From Pempheris klunzingeri (taxonomy: Eukaryota > Chordata > Actinopteri > Acropomatiformes > Pempheridae), in NCBI RefSeq assembly GCF_042242105.1, contig NC_092032.1, forward strand, positions 4,816,415-4,880,414: a stretch of DNA of 64,000 nt, in the 5' to 3' direction. Below are positions 1 through 13,996 of the stretch, in pieces (the stretch's first letter is position 1; every line of letters starts with the position of its first letter). The notes below the pieces were generated by a model. That model was not told where the DNA came from, ran no database searches, and saw nothing but the letters and a program-made list of their open reading frames with translations. The position numbers and the translations under genes are program-made.

Positions 1-1590
1 GGATCTTCAGTTTAGAATAAAAAGAGGTGTTGATCATGTGAGCCTCCACCACAAAGCAAATGAATGCTTTTTTTCCCCTCTGATGTCTTGTAACTGATTA
101 CTGTTTTATTAACTGTTAATAAAGCCGCTAGTTAAAATTACTTACACTTGTAAAAACCTTTATTAAGAATTATTAGAAGGCGCACACTAAAAACTGGAAC
201 AGAAAATAGAAATGAATGAAAATGTACCTTTGATCAGGAGGATCCCTGAGGTCAGCGTTGACACTGGGGGGGTGGTGGTGGGGGGGGTGAGGGAGGAGAA
301 CTTTCTCATGTTTGTTGGATACATTTGTCCTATGAATTCTTTTCAGACTCCACAAATGGATTAAATGATTTCTACAGTCTTTCTTTACAGCGCCGTGCCT
401 CCCTCCCTCCCTCTCTCTCCCTCTGCTGGCCTTGGCCCCAGAACCGGCTTAAACCATCAACAGTATGTTCGCAGGCTCGGGCTGTGTAATAGGAAACATG
501 AGCAGGGTGAGATATTCAGAGTCCCGGGCGGCGCGGCGCAGGCCGCCGGATAAAGAGGAGGAGGGACGGCGGTCCGTGTGGTTTGAGCTCAGGATCTCAG
601 GACGTGAACATGTGAGCAGGGAATGGGCGACTGGAAACAGGATTATTGTTATTCACAGCAGAGAGACGCGGGAGGGTCCCGGGACAGGTAACTAACCGGT
701 ACACCGACACACTGATGCCTGCGTAATGAATGGAGCGATAGTTTGGAAGCAGGGATGTGGCACAGGGTAGAGCCAACTTTGAATGGGCACGACTGAGGAC
801 ACTTTATTCTGGCCGCTCTCAGTTTAAGTGACACCAACTCTTAGAAGCGACTAAATAATAAGTAATTTATTAGAACCTACGTGTGAACTCTGAATCCATC
901 GGCGGCCTGACGTGCTGGTGCTAAGAGGATATCACTACATGGTACTGAACATGTTTGGCAGCTGCTCGGTGGCTCCGCATCAGTGTGCGACAGATCCGAT
1001 CTTCAACCTGTGCGGAGAAAAATCTGAACCGTAGAGCAAACGCATCGTGTCACAGTCGGGGGAGCATGCCGCTTTGTTTGTTTTGCACTGAAAAATGGAA
1101 CACACCAATAGCGACCGCAGCGCAGAGGAGGCAGGGCAGATCTATCCAAGGTGCTTCTGAAACAGTTTTTTAAAAAAAAAAAACAAATCAACTTTTACAA
1201 CCAAAACGACCCAGTCTGTAAAGAAGACTTAAGTAAGTTCTCTGTTTATGGAAAATGAAGTGAAAATGTATTTAACAGAATTAAGTTTAAAAAAAACTTT
1301 TTTTCTATGAAAAATGTGTGTTGGCACTCAAAAGAATAGGCTCAGTTGTGGAAAGGGTTTATTACGCACGGATAAAATAAACCATATTCACTTTTATTCC
1401 CAAATAACCTCCTGACCTGGACCTGCTGTCTGCAGAGACTCTCCTGGGTTTAAAAAAAATAAATAAATAATAATAATCTTTTTAAGTTTCCGAAAATATA
1501 TTTATCTTGAAATGCGAAATACCGAACTGATAGCAAATCACTGCATTCCCGAGGAGCTCACACATGTGGCGCAAATGTTTACAAAGAGCG
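1..1590. other. mkx upstream region, no gene seen
   Basis: No coding exon is supportable. The stretch has a GC-rich patch at about 520-560, a pyrimidine tract at 398-425 and several A/T runs. It is the likely mkx proximal promoter and upstream control region. Confidence 0.5.
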
Positions 1591-1594
1591 ACCT

Positions 1595-1601
1595 TATAAA
1601 T
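1595..1601 (+). promoter_or_regulatory. mkx: Candidate TATA box of mkx
   Basis: TATAAAT lies about 140 nt upstream of a strong splice donor (AAGAG|GTGAGT, GT at 1737-1738). A start near 1625 would give a short untranslated first exon spliced to the acceptor at 1993. This is inference from motif spacing; no transcript evidence is available here. Confidence 0.4.
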
Positions 1602-1624
1602 GACGCATCACAATTACGCAGTTT

Positions 1625-1736
1625 GCGTTCTCCGCTTCCGCTCATGATAGTCTGCGTGCTGCTTTAATGCAGCGTATTTGTATGAGCAAGCATGGGCAGC
1701 CCAGCCACACACACCACATTAGAACTTCACCAAGAG
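1625..1736 (+). other. mkx: Probable untranslated first exon of mkx
   Basis: The 3' end is set by the donor GTGAGT at 1737. The 5' end is only estimated, from the TATAAAT at 1595. Mammalian MKX also begins with an untranslated exon, which supports the model. The intron would be 1737-1993 and end in a pyrimidine tract plus CAG. Confidence 0.4.
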
Positions 1737-2021
1737 GTGAGTGTGTGTGTTTTTTATATATAGCTGATGCCAGACGCGTCTCTGGAAATGACGTTTGCTG
1801 ATATTAAAGATAATTTTTCACATTTTTAGAGCGCAACACAGTTTGCTAACATAAACTGTATGCATGTATGTACTTCTTTTGAAAAAAAAAACAACAAAAA
1901 AATGTCCACACTTGCTCCACAGGAGAGACGCGGGGACACTGTGACGCATCCAAGGAGATTTTTCTTTTTCCTTTTTTGATTTTTGCGCATCAGAGAAATC
2001 GGGGGGAATATCTTACCAAAG

Positions 2022-2197
2022 ATGAACACCATCGTGTTTAACAAGCTGAGCAGTCAGGTCCTGTTTGAGGAGAAGGCGAAAGAGGTGGAAATGAGCAGCA
2101 GAAATTATCTAGAAGTCATCGACGGGCAGCATCCAGACCTCCTCTCCAACAACCAGAACATCAGAGACAACCAGGCCATCAGACACAGGCGAGGCGG
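2022..2197 (+). CDS. mkx: mkx coding exon 1 (start codon)
   Basis: It encodes residues 1-58 and ends in phase 2 at the donor GGCGG|GTATGT. The first eleven residues match the Mohawk N-terminus; the rest of this exon is divergent. A pyrimidine-rich acceptor-like tract ends in CAG at 1991-1993, so the exon probably starts at 1994 with 28 nt of 5' UTR. Confidence 0.93.
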
Positions 2198-5100
2198 GTA
2201 TGTGGAGAATACTGCTGTGTTAAGAACTCTGTGTTAAGAAGCATGTGTGGCTGGTTTTTTTTTTTTAACATGAAGAGGGGACCCCCCCCTCTATTTCAGG
2301 GTTACTTCAGTCAGCACAGGTCAGAGTGGACAATGGTTATGTTTTCACCATTTGCGTAAAATGAAGATAAGAAACGTCAAGCACAGATAGGCTCTTGGGT
2401 CAAATTCCTGCAGAATTACATTACAGGTCGTATATGTGCATGGACTCTCTTGAGGTATAATATATTACTGTTCATTCAATTTCGGTTTGGTAAAAAAAAA
2501 AAAAAAAAAAGTGTATGCAGCTGTGCGGAATTTACGCACAAAAACAGAAATTTACGCGCGGAAAAATATTCACACCAAAGGTATTTTGTCGGTCTAAAGC
2601 TGTAACTATACCTTTGCTTTACTCCTCAATACTGACACACAAAATGTATTATCCATTCTGGCTTTTTTTCACGTGGCTTCAGTGCTACAGGATCTGGTGG
2701 ATCAGGGAATTTACATTTACCGTTTCCCAGTCTGGTCCTCATTTAGGTGTCCATGCGCACAGTTTCAAATTCACACTTAATATGTAAGATAGCAGATTCG
2801 GTAGCATGTCTGTTAGAGGTCTTCATCTGGTTCCAATAATTAAACGTGCCCTGCAACTCTCTGTGTGGTCCAGTCAGTCACAGAAGTGTTTTTTTTTTTT
2901 TTTAAATGTATATTTTAGTTTTAGTTTTTCCTTCTATGGACTGGTAGCGGATGTAAGAAAAGATGATTTGTTTTGTTTTATTTTCTGATGTTCACTGGGC
3001 ACAGACAACATGTAGATAACAGCGGCCCGAAGAGCTTCCTTCCAGGAACCTTCGATAATAAGAAAGACTTTTACGAGTTTAGTGAACTTGACTGTAAGGT
3101 GTCATCTCAAGGGAAGCCTCAGTACTAATGAAGAACATTAGATTATTAATCAGAGGTATGTGTGTGTTTAAACCAAAGTTCAGGACACAGAGTAAAGTGT
3201 CCTTTCTGATGTTCATACTGATCTAGATTACAAGGAAAATATTTGTAGAACATGAACCTCAGGCAGACTTGAGGTTAGACTAAAATATGTTACATCTGCA
3301 GTCACTGGAGCTTTTTGGTGAGATAAAGAGAGAAGCTTAGCACAGCACCATACTGACATCTACAGGTTCATAAAACCTGGAGCTAAGGTGAGACGCTCCT
3401 CCACAGAGCAGGACCGCAGCAACAGGCTGCTTCAGATGCACTCGCATGAAAAATAGTTTTACTAATCCTGTAAGAACTCTCAGGGTGTCTGTGCTCCTTG
3501 ACAATGAATTAATAGCGATTTAATGGCACTTTATGGTGTTTTAATCTTGTGTAATATCACTGCAGCGAGCTGTTAGTAGCTATAGTCGCTGGGCGCTGAT
3601 TAGGGACTTTGGAATATATATATATATATTTTAATATCTAGCCCATGTTATATATTCCCGCTGTGAACTTTTTATAGCGTCCTCTGGACATCTATCAGAG
3701 CTCTTTTCTGTAAAGGAAAACCAGAAGTATAATTTCAGTTATTTTGTCAGTCCCTTGAGTGATGGCTTGGCTGTGACTGTGACCCAGCTACATTGTTCTT
3801 GGGCCACTTCTCCTGGGTGTGAAATGTTAATCTGGCAAAAATGTGCGCCTGAGCAAGATGTTTTTGTTTGTTTCACTGCAACGTGTTGGTGGTTTGTGGG
3901 ACATGCAATGAAAAATAAATTGAGTGGCAGTTTTTCCCTTTCAATTTCTCTGTGTGTCTCTCTCTGCCTCTGTCTGCTCCAGTCTCTCTCTCTCTCGCTC
4001 GATATGTCTCTATGTCTCTTGCCCCTTTAATCCCACCTTCCTTATCTTAATTGCAGTGCTTTGGGTGAGAAAATTGCACACTGTATAGAGTGTCCACTTT
4101 GACTGATGAATTCAGACAACATGCTTGTCTGCTTGGGATTCTTGTAGCTGCACAACGTTGTTTGGTTGATTCAATAAACAACGTAATCCTAGTTCTCTAT
4201 ATGTTCTCTTTGATTGGCTTTAAAACCAGATTAGATCTAGACTGTTTCCTGATATTTTACCACAATATATTGAGAAGAATATAGTTGTAAAAAGAGTGAT
4301 TTAAAAAAAAAAAAAAGCATAAGCATAATAGACAAATGAACAAACTGTCCAGGTTTAGATAAAAAAAAAAAGTGAAACGCCCCAAAATGTGTCCCATAAT
4401 TCGCTCACCATCCAGGCTTTATATGTGCATTTATACAATATATTGTAATGTGTTTTATTGCGCGATATCTGGCTCACACTACTCTTCCTATTCCTCCACA
4501 GTGGACGTCCCAGCGGCGGCAAAGTGCGACACAAGCGCCAGGCCCTGCAGGACATGGCACGGCCGCTCAAGCAGTGGCTCTACAAGCACCGAGACAACCC
4601 CTACCCCACCAAGACGGAGAAGATCCTGCTGGCCCTTGGCTCACAGATGACGCTGGTCCAGGTGAGCCCACTGTCTGCTAGCTTCCATGGAGTTGCCGGT
4701 AATGAAAATTGTGATGCTGAAAATTCAGCATCAGTGAGGCAGAAAGTGAAATTGGATTCCTGCCTTTGGAGTTCTGTGGAGTTCGCCCTGTCACAGGTCA
4801 AACTGGATTTCGACTCGTATTTGTTCATAAAGTTCTGTGAACAGGAAGTGTTTTCACTTCTCGAGCTGTTTTACGGCACGCTCGCCGTGGTGGCTATTGC
4901 TATTTCTGCCTTTTTCCAAACGCCACGGTTTTGCGATTGTGTTCATTCCTTTTTATCTAACTCAGATGTGAAAAAAAGAATGACTGTAGTCATAAGCAAC
5001 ATTTGTGCTATCTAGGTCAGTGGTTCCCAACTTGTTTTTACTCATGACCTCTTAGAAAAACAGCTTGTGCTTGATGACATCACAGTTTGAATACAAAGAA

Positions 5101-8100
5101 AAAGTTATTTCTTTTCTTATATTGTAAAATTTAAAGGTATGAACATATAAAACTATTCATAATTTTTTACTCAGAAAATTGAAAATCCAGACGAATAAAC
5201 CTAATTTCGTTTGGCAGAACAATATTCTTCTTCTTGTCCTTTGGTTCGTCTCTTGTATTAATCTTCCAACCCCTTGATGCCCCCTCAGACTGGTTGAGAA
5301 CCACTAATCTAGGTTTAGTTATAGTGTAGTTATGAATATCTTCTCCAAGTTCTATTGCACCCTCTACTGATAATACAAGAGCACAGTGAGCAACTTGACT
5401 TTAACGCCTGACAAACTGACCACTGAGAGGAAAACCCTGCGATGAGTATGAGTGTTTTTTTGTGTTTGGCACTTGCAGCTGTGTATGTACAGTATCATCT
5501 GACTGACAAGGTCACTGATACGGCCTCACTAAGTCTGCGGCAGCTTCTCTGGGCCGCTGGCCACGATGCTTAATCTGGTTCTCATTTTGGGTGCCTGATG
5601 GAGCCTGTTTGTTTTGGTGAGGGCAAGCAGAGTGCAGAGGAATGCTTTGTGTTGGACACCGGGAAGCTGCGAACACACACACGCACTCCGAACCTCACAC
5701 ATGCATACATTTAAGCTGACACCTAAAACACCAGCAGGCATGTCAAAGGTCAGCGTATGATTTCCTGAAGTTGCACGACAGTGATGGCTGGCATATCAGT
5801 CAGATTTTCCAACATAGAAGAAGTCTTTGGAGAAAAAAAAATCCAGAACAAAAAAACCATGACAATGATTTGTGCCTCCACAAACTCTTGTTTTTAACTT
5901 TCTAGATTTGTGTTTGTTACTCAAGTTATTTTTATTGTTGAATGTATTGACAGAAAATTGACAGCCAAAATTTGTTGTAATTAAAAATGGCAGATTTTTT
6001 ATCCTTGTAAATGACATCAAATTGAAAATCTTTTGGTTGTGAACTAATAGCCGACAAAAGGAGCTATTCAAGGGTATCACTTTGACTTCTGGGAACATGT
6101 AATGGACTAAACATTTGATCAGTTATTCAAAAACATGCTCAACAAATGAGTTGCAGCCCTTGGCGGTGTTCTTTTTTGCATATCCATGCACTAAGTATAA
6201 GACCTACCCAGTTCTTCCACTGTTTAGTCCAAACACACCACTGCTGCCACTTCCAGTAATGTAGAATTCATTGCTCCCTGTACATTTTTCTCTGGAAACA
6301 CCCACCTGGCACCGGGTGTTAAAAGCAGCTAAATCTGCTAAAACAGTGCCTTTTTCCGTGCAAATGTTATAAATTATTTCTTTAAAGTTTGTGCTAACGC
6401 AGCGGTGCCATCTCTCCGTCACTGGTGAAATCCCTCGCCGTGCCTGCATGCTGTCTCCTCTGAGGTACACACAGTACAGACAGGCCATGGGTGAAAGAGC
6501 TGCTTTGGCTGCTGGGTCCCCCCCCCCCCCCTTTTTTTTTTAATCTTACTGGGTTTCATCTGAGCAGGCATGGCATCCTCTCTCTTTTCTCTCACCCCCA
6601 CTGACAGCCATCTTTCCTCCAGTCCTCATTAGTAACCCGTCCCACACCTTGCCTCCCCTCACCTCGCCTCACCTCGCATCACTTCCCCTTTGGGCCAAGC
6701 CACATTTACTAAATGCCGCCTGTCCCCCCCGGGCGGAGAGGGGGGGGGAGACAGAGGGCTGGAGACAAAGGGGTATGGAATGGTCTTAGTTAACAAGAAA
6801 CATGATACTGAAGGTGGGGATCAAAAAAATAAGTACTCTAGCATAAGACCACTGTCCCAGTCCCTTCATAAGCCGCTTGAAGTCTATTGAGCATGAAAAG
6901 TTATTCTAGTATAACATCTAATGGTCTCCCTTCCCAGTGAAAGGAAGAACGCCGGCTCAAGTGTCTTTTTTATTGCATCTTGAAGACAGTGTTGGAAAAA
7001 ATGTATTATTGGAGGGAGACAGCGCGAGTCCAGAATAAGCAGTGGGGACGTACATCTCGGTCGGAACTTTAGTTAATGAAACGTTACGTTCGCTGGCCGT
7101 CCAGCGTTTGGAGGGTGTTAAATGTTTCTACATGGCGTGGATACAAAAAAGATGCATACTGGGGTGTCTCTCTGGAGCATCTGGGATGTTTCTTAAATCT
7201 CAGTTTCAGAGAGCTGCTCTGCAACCTGACTCTTTTTCTGCCTTTTGCTTCGAGTCTTCTTGGTTTTTCTGAATGAGACCGGTGGCAGGCGCAGAGCAGA
7301 CGTTTTCATAAAGGATAGTCTTTGTTTTGCTATGGATGTGGAGGTGTTTGGAAACCAAACACTAACATATGTTTCTATTTGCTGTGTCCTCCCACTTCCT
7401 TCTAATTCTCTTTTTCTCAGGTCTCCAACTGGTTTGCCAATGCCAGGAGGCGGCTGAAGAACACGGTAAGGCAGCCAGACCTTAGCTGGGCGCTCCGGAT
7501 CAAGCTCTACAACAAATATGTTCAGGGCAATGCAGAGAGGCTGAGTGTCAGCAGCGATGACAGCTGCTCAGAAGGTACTCCTTCTCTCCTCCAACTTCCA
7601 TTCCAAGTTCAAAGAGGTTTATGTATTAAAAGTACCGTGGAGAAATCGGAACTGCCCATATCACGGCTTGACTACTAAGATGGATAACTGCCCTGTGGCC
7701 CAAGACCTTCACGGGCTACTTACTTAAAACTTCTAAGAGAAAGTCTGCAGCACAGACCAGGAGCATGAGGTTTGAAAGAAGTGGGCATATAGCAGCCGAG
7801 GAGGGTTTCGTGAAAGATGCTCTTGTGTTGCATTATTGGAATTGAACCCAGTGTTTCTCTCTCACGTGGAAGCTGCATCTCTCTGCTCTTACATCTGTGT
7901 TTTTTATTGGTTACACAAATAACCACAGCCCCGTGTGTCAAACCACAGTCTGAAGATCTCTGTTTCTAGTTGATATTGTGATCAGACAGTACTTATTCCT
8001 CCATACATTTGACATATGGCCAACCCGTGTCGAATTGGGGATACTGGTTGGTATCTGGGCCACTCAGCAAAATGTAATGAAGCTACGATTTTAGCTGCAC

Positions 8101-11100
8101 ACAATGACCAGAGTTCATTGTTGCCTGGGGCCAATTAGTGGGTTAAACCAGCAATGCATGTGAATTACAATGCATTACTTGCACTAAAATACTTAATATA
8201 CTTAATACTGCCAATATCATTTTGTATTTAGCACTTCTGCCTCATTTTAGGCACAACAGCTATGTTGACCTCTTTAGTTATTGTTTCTTGCAATGGGAAC
8301 ATAAGAAGTTTGGGGTCTATTGAAAGTTGCTCTAGATTCAAATAAAAGCTACATTCATATTGATTAATCCACATCTGGATCTTTACATTGTGACTGGCAG
8401 GATGTAACATAGGTGTACATTTTATTTGCATGGTGGAAAACCTTTCCATTCTATCCATCAATGTGATGGATGATCACTTCAAAGAAGTCACATCAAAACG
8501 ACTCCGGTTCTAAATTGTAAACAGAATGCTCTTTCTACAGAGTGACTGGGAAAACCTCCTTACATCATACTTTTTCTGCCTCCCGAAATTCAAATCTGGC
8601 ATTATGAAATGAAATGAGACCAAAGGCCAGGTCATCTCACTCCCTGCCTGGCCTAAAGCAGGCTGATGCTATGCAGAGCCATGTTCTGGAGCTAAATAAA
8701 TGGAGAGTGTGCGACCGAGCTGAGAGACGGCGAGGCCGGCGGGCTGTGATACGCTGTCATTAAGACACCCCGCTGAGCCAACCTCTGTCTCCCAGCCTAC
8801 AATTGTAAATAAGTAGCTCTCTGTCAGCCGTGTATTTACAGCAACTGCCTTTTTTACTCGCTGACAGCACTGAAAACATGGTCAGGAAACAAAAAAATAT
8901 AGAAAACATACTCACGCATTGAAAGAATGAAGAGAAAGGAAGAGCGCTGTGGTGTCAGTGATCTCTAATTAAATTTTTGAGGAGAGGAGGCTGAGCGTGT
9001 GGCCGAAAGAGGAATGCGTGCATGGCGTTTGCATTGTGTCCGCCACAGGCCACTGTACCACCGGAGGCCCTGTATATCTCCCTGACTCTTCCCCCTGTCA
9101 CATTATGGTTATGAAGCTATCCGCAGCCTGCTCCCACTCCTGACCCATGAGCTTAAAGGCCCTCCATTATGTTTTTAAGCCTATGCTTTTGTTCCAGAGG
9201 CTATTTGTGGGGCCAGACCTGACCCCACTGACTCAAAGTGCATTCCTCTTACTGTCCTGAAATGGTCCAGCTTGTTTTGTAGCTACAGTAGCAAGTTCAT
9301 TAGAGGAAAATGCTGTTCTGCGTGGGATCTGGAGAGCACACGCACGTTTAGGTGTGACAAGGGAGGTTTTTTATTTAAAACAGTGGTGCACCTAGGTGTA
9401 AAATGACCCTGTCGTGGGGGTGTAATGACAGGTCAGATTTATTATCACTTGTGTCGGAGTAGATGCTGAAGCCTTTGCTGAATTCTTTAACACAGGGGAA
9501 GGAGAGCAAGTCTGCTACCCCCATGTGTTTCTGATATGTGGGAGCTATAATTTTAATTTGGCCCAGACCGAATCAAAAGTCCAACTGCCCAAATTACAAA
9601 ATTACAGTCTTGGCAGGGAGTGCATCTAAAGTGAACTTCTCCCTGATTTCCCTCCTGCCAGAGGATATCTGGTTTTTCTGTACGGTGTTTTGTCATCCCC
9701 CCCCCTACCCCCATTTCTTTCATCAGGTGGGGACCTGTTCTTTAATTCAATCTCTTTGGCTGCACAGCACCCTGGATGTTATTTATTTCTACAGGGGAAT
9801 AGAAGGGCAATGCGCTCTTGATGGAGAGGAAATAGACTACCATCCGTTATGGTTTGGTAATGCGTCTTAAGTCTCGGCTGACCTTTCTACTCTTGAGGCG
9901 ATGCCAACAGGAGGGCAGGAGCGCCAGGCTAAAATCTCCCTGCCTTGGTATTTAGATTGAAGATTAGCTCAGAATAACCAAGCTGTGAGTCAGTGTTACT
10001 GCTATGTGCTTTAATGCGTTGCAGTATGTAACTCATAAACTGGACATGGCATCGCGAAGAACATATTCACAGTTGAGCACAATCAGAATTTTAATATCTA
10101 AATGGAGTTTGGACCGTATATAGGTGCTGTGTTATAAATGCAGCGGGGCTTAATGGGTTTCTATTGCTTTAATGCATGTCGTCCTTATAGAATAATGTAC
10201 AGTTGACCTGTGTATTTTAGAATGTGAATACAGTTTGAGACACATCTATGCAATGGATGGAACAGGGAATGCTTTTAACTAGCTGTTAAAAATATAGTAA
10301 TGATTAAAACACACACACACAACTACACATTATTGGACATATAGATACAAATGAAATGTGTTTTAAAAATCTTGCATTCCATTAAATTCTATTAAAGCAC
10401 GTGACACAGGAGTAAACAGGGAGCACAATTAATAATAAAGGAAGTGTGCACAGCTATATGAGTGTGAATGAGTAAAAAAAATGCCCTTTGCTTTGAAAAA
10501 TGGAGTTTTGGATTGCATCTAAATTAATTCCTTTTTCTTTTATATGATTTTTGCCCCTGAATGTTATAGACGGGGACAACCCTCAGAGGACACAGAGTGG
10601 CCCCGAGGAGCTCAACAAGCCCATGTACCAGAGCGTAATCAAGAAGGAGGGCTCCTCCATGATGGGCATGGCCATGAGTATGGGTATGGGTATGGGTATG
10701 GGTATGAGCATGGGCATGGGTGCGGGGCTGCGCTCAGCTGCCGAAGCTGCCTCCCTGGCTGAGGACTATGTGTCTCCACCCAAATACAAGAGCAGCCTGC
10801 TCCACCGCTACCTGAACGACTCGCTGCGCCACGTCATGGTGGCCAACGCCGTCATGGATGCTCGCAAGAGGAACCACTCCGGCTCCTTCAGCTCCAATGA
10901 GTACGATGATGAGCTGCTTTCACCATCCTCCTCTGAGGCTGAGGCGAACTTTGTTTATCGGGCTGGTAAGGAGCCACATTTCTTGCATTCTTTCCTTTCA
11001 AGAGTCTCCCTCGCACACACGACATCCTTCTCTTTTGTTCTTTTTTCGTCCCCTCCATCTGCACATTTTCCTTTAATTCCTGCAGCTGGCCCATTATTTC

Positions 11101-13957
11101 TAACTGTCTGCTTCTCTGCCCGTCCTCCTGCCTCTCTCTCTCTATATGACGCTGCTGCTGCCTTCTCTTTCATTTTAATATGGTATTTGATACATTCGAC
11201 GTCGGTTAATGCGATCCTTGTGACGACAGAGGTGGAAATGCTTTGAAATGTTCTATTAGATTTAAGTTAGGCCCAACACACATTCACGGAAACCACAGCC
11301 ATGCAGAGGCCCATGCACTGTTACTTCACACACTTACACAAAAACACTAGCTGTCTCTCACCCACTCCAGCTGAGCAGAGAAGAAATTCCCCCCAGCCGG
11401 CTCCTCTGACCAGGCTTTAGCAGGCCAGACACAACAAGGCCATGTGGTGCATGCTCGCTTTCAGACTACTGTTTGGCGTGCCTTTGATACTGACACGAGG
11501 TCCCGCTAAGAGAGCAGGGGCAAGGCAAACAGGCTTGTTGGCACACACCATGTGTGTATTATATGTAAAAGCAGACATTTGTTTTTTAGACCGAGTGAAT
11601 ATTACCTTTAAAGAAAGTATACAATGAATAAAAATCCTTACAAAACAATGTCAACTGCAGGTACCTCGTGTAAGTTATCGCTGCTGATGTTCTCACAGCC
11701 CCCTGGAGTTCAAGGTGTTCAGGCTCATAGTGCTTCTCTTCAGAAAGAAGTCTTTCCTAATTTCTCCACCGAGTGAAAAACACATTCCAGAGTGAGATAA
11801 AACCAGATGACGCTACTGTTTCAGTGTTTCTTTTTTGCCGCGATGCGTGTTTTTGCACAATATGTTCTGTTTCTGGGTTTTGACATTCACTGGAAGGAAA
11901 TAATCCTCTGAAAAATGTCGCCTCACGGGCTGTATTATTAGCACATGTTTTTATTCAGGGCATCTTTGTTGCACGGCGGTTCATTTCAAGCAAGGTTTCA
12001 ACGTTGTGCATTTTTCAAAGTCAGTGACAACCAGCTAAAGGTTAATCACTGTAAGACATACTGACGATTGAGTAAATCAGTGAATTGAATGAATCATTTC
12101 TCGTTAGTCTGATGTAAGTATGTTTTATTAATTTAATTCAACATTATCAGACAGTTTCAGAACTTACAAATATGAGGTGAAGTCTTGAAATGATGAGTAA
12201 AATGAAAATGCTGCTGCTCATAAGATGAAGTTTCAAAGGAAGCATCATATATATAATATAGTATATTAGTAGACTTCCTAGTATGCTTTGTCTGAGGGTT
12301 ATTTATTTTTGTCATCTTATTTGTTGAGCCAGTTATCATCGAGGTGATTTCAGCTCATTCACATTTTCAAGGCAAGCAGGGTCCCTTTTGTTTTTTAAGC
12401 CGATCCATCTTAAAACATTTGACGGTGACGCTGGTGTCGCCTTAACTGTGAATCTAGAAACAGGCGCAAATCCCAAAACCCCTCGAAGGCTTTCATAACA
12501 CTTGAGCTCACAACTTGTCTGAGCTGTGAACAATCAAGGTCAGATCTGTCCAAGTTCTTCTTCAGACGAGAACACTAGCCCTTTGTTCAGGCGGACTTCA
12601 CAACCAATAGTGATGTTTTCACTTTCTGCCGAGCGTGGACAGGATTGGATTTGAAGGTGTAGGTGATGGAGTGACGGAGGACGGGGGCTTTGTGCGGGGA
12701 AGGGCAGATTTTTTATTGTGTTTCATTCAAAGCTCCTCTCGAGGACAAATGTGTTTCATATTATCTGAGCGATAGGGAGAGCGGGGGGGTTCACGTGGGG
12801 TTTGCATGAAATGCATCAACGGCTGCGACAGTTACAGTCCTCCTGATTGAAAAACTCGAAACTTTTCACGTTGAAGCACCTGCTGGGACCCACAGATGGA
12901 GAAAGAAAGAAAGAGATGGATAGACCAAGTGAGACTTATAACTCCCTCTCTACCAGACTTTAATAAGAGAAATCCCCAAAAAAGGATTAATTCACCTGGC
13001 TGGCCTGCTGTTTTTAATAGAGAGTAACTATTTTATCTGTATGGTTAATATAATTTCTTGGCGCTGACGTCTCCCTCTTGGATTTCTTGGGCTCTGGCAC
13101 CCTTACAGAAGTGTTACTCTGTTACATGCAAGAGAAGCTTTTGATTCCACACATGGAAAGTTCTCCGAGGCGGTGTTGACTCATGGGATCGAACACCTGC
13201 TGGGGCCCTCCGATCCGATCGCCCAGTTGAACAAACGAAACAAAGAAAAGTCGAGAAAATGAAATTTTAATTCCACATCTGATCTCGCCGACGCAGACAG
13301 TGCAAATGAAAGAGGGAAGCAGAGAAAAATAATTCGAAGCTCGGGCTTGCATCATTTCCTCCGTAGTGTTTTTTTCTCCTGTGGCTGCACATTCCAGATA
13401 TTTTTGAGGTGAACCCATTCCTCTTTTACAAATATTTTTTTGTGTTTTTACAACAAGAGAAAAATGTTTCCCAAAGTAACAGATTTCACATAAATCTACA
13501 GTTATTTCAGTTATACAGAGAAAAAAAAGACAAAATAAATCAGATTTAACTTCTGTGAATGTTCCCCCCACTTTCTGTCTAACAATAACTAAAGGTCTGA
13601 CATTTTCAGTCAGTAGGGAGGAAAAGAATTTGAACTTGAAAGAAAGAGCACAAACGGTGTCTTTTGGCACGCTCTTTTGCCGAATTCCAGCCCGTAATAC
13701 AATTTTGATTGGTCAGAGCAAAAGTGGTGTGCCTGGCAACCATCATCCCATTGGCTAAAAGTCCATTAATGGGCCAGTTGGCTGTTGTACATGCAGCCTG
13801 AGCCCAGTGTTATCTGTGACTACAGAGGGCAGTCAGACGTGGCAAGAGATGGAGGGTGTAGATTTACCCCAGTGGAAAACTACACTTCTGCTGGCTTGAA
13901 AGGACTCACACACTTGCACGCTCACACACGCACACACACACATGCACGCACCCACTT

Positions 13958-13996
<39 letters not shown>

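Larger units (their letters stand above)
4662..7420 (+). other. mkx: mkx intron 2 with two repeat insertions
   Basis: It contains a hAT-type MITE (5018-5306) and a decayed dispersed repeat (about 5800-6160), both listed separately. A poly-C/poly-T junction lies at about 6518-6541. No other gene is seen. Confidence 0.8.

Noticed and set aside
4458..5015. 185-codon open frame on the + strand
   Set aside because: It is mkx exon 2 read through its donor into the intron; only 4502-4661 is coding.
13122..13670. 182-codon open frame on the - strand in mkx intron 4
   Set aside because: It resembles no family I know, has no splice-linked neighbours and lies in AT-rich intron sequence; a chance frame is likely.
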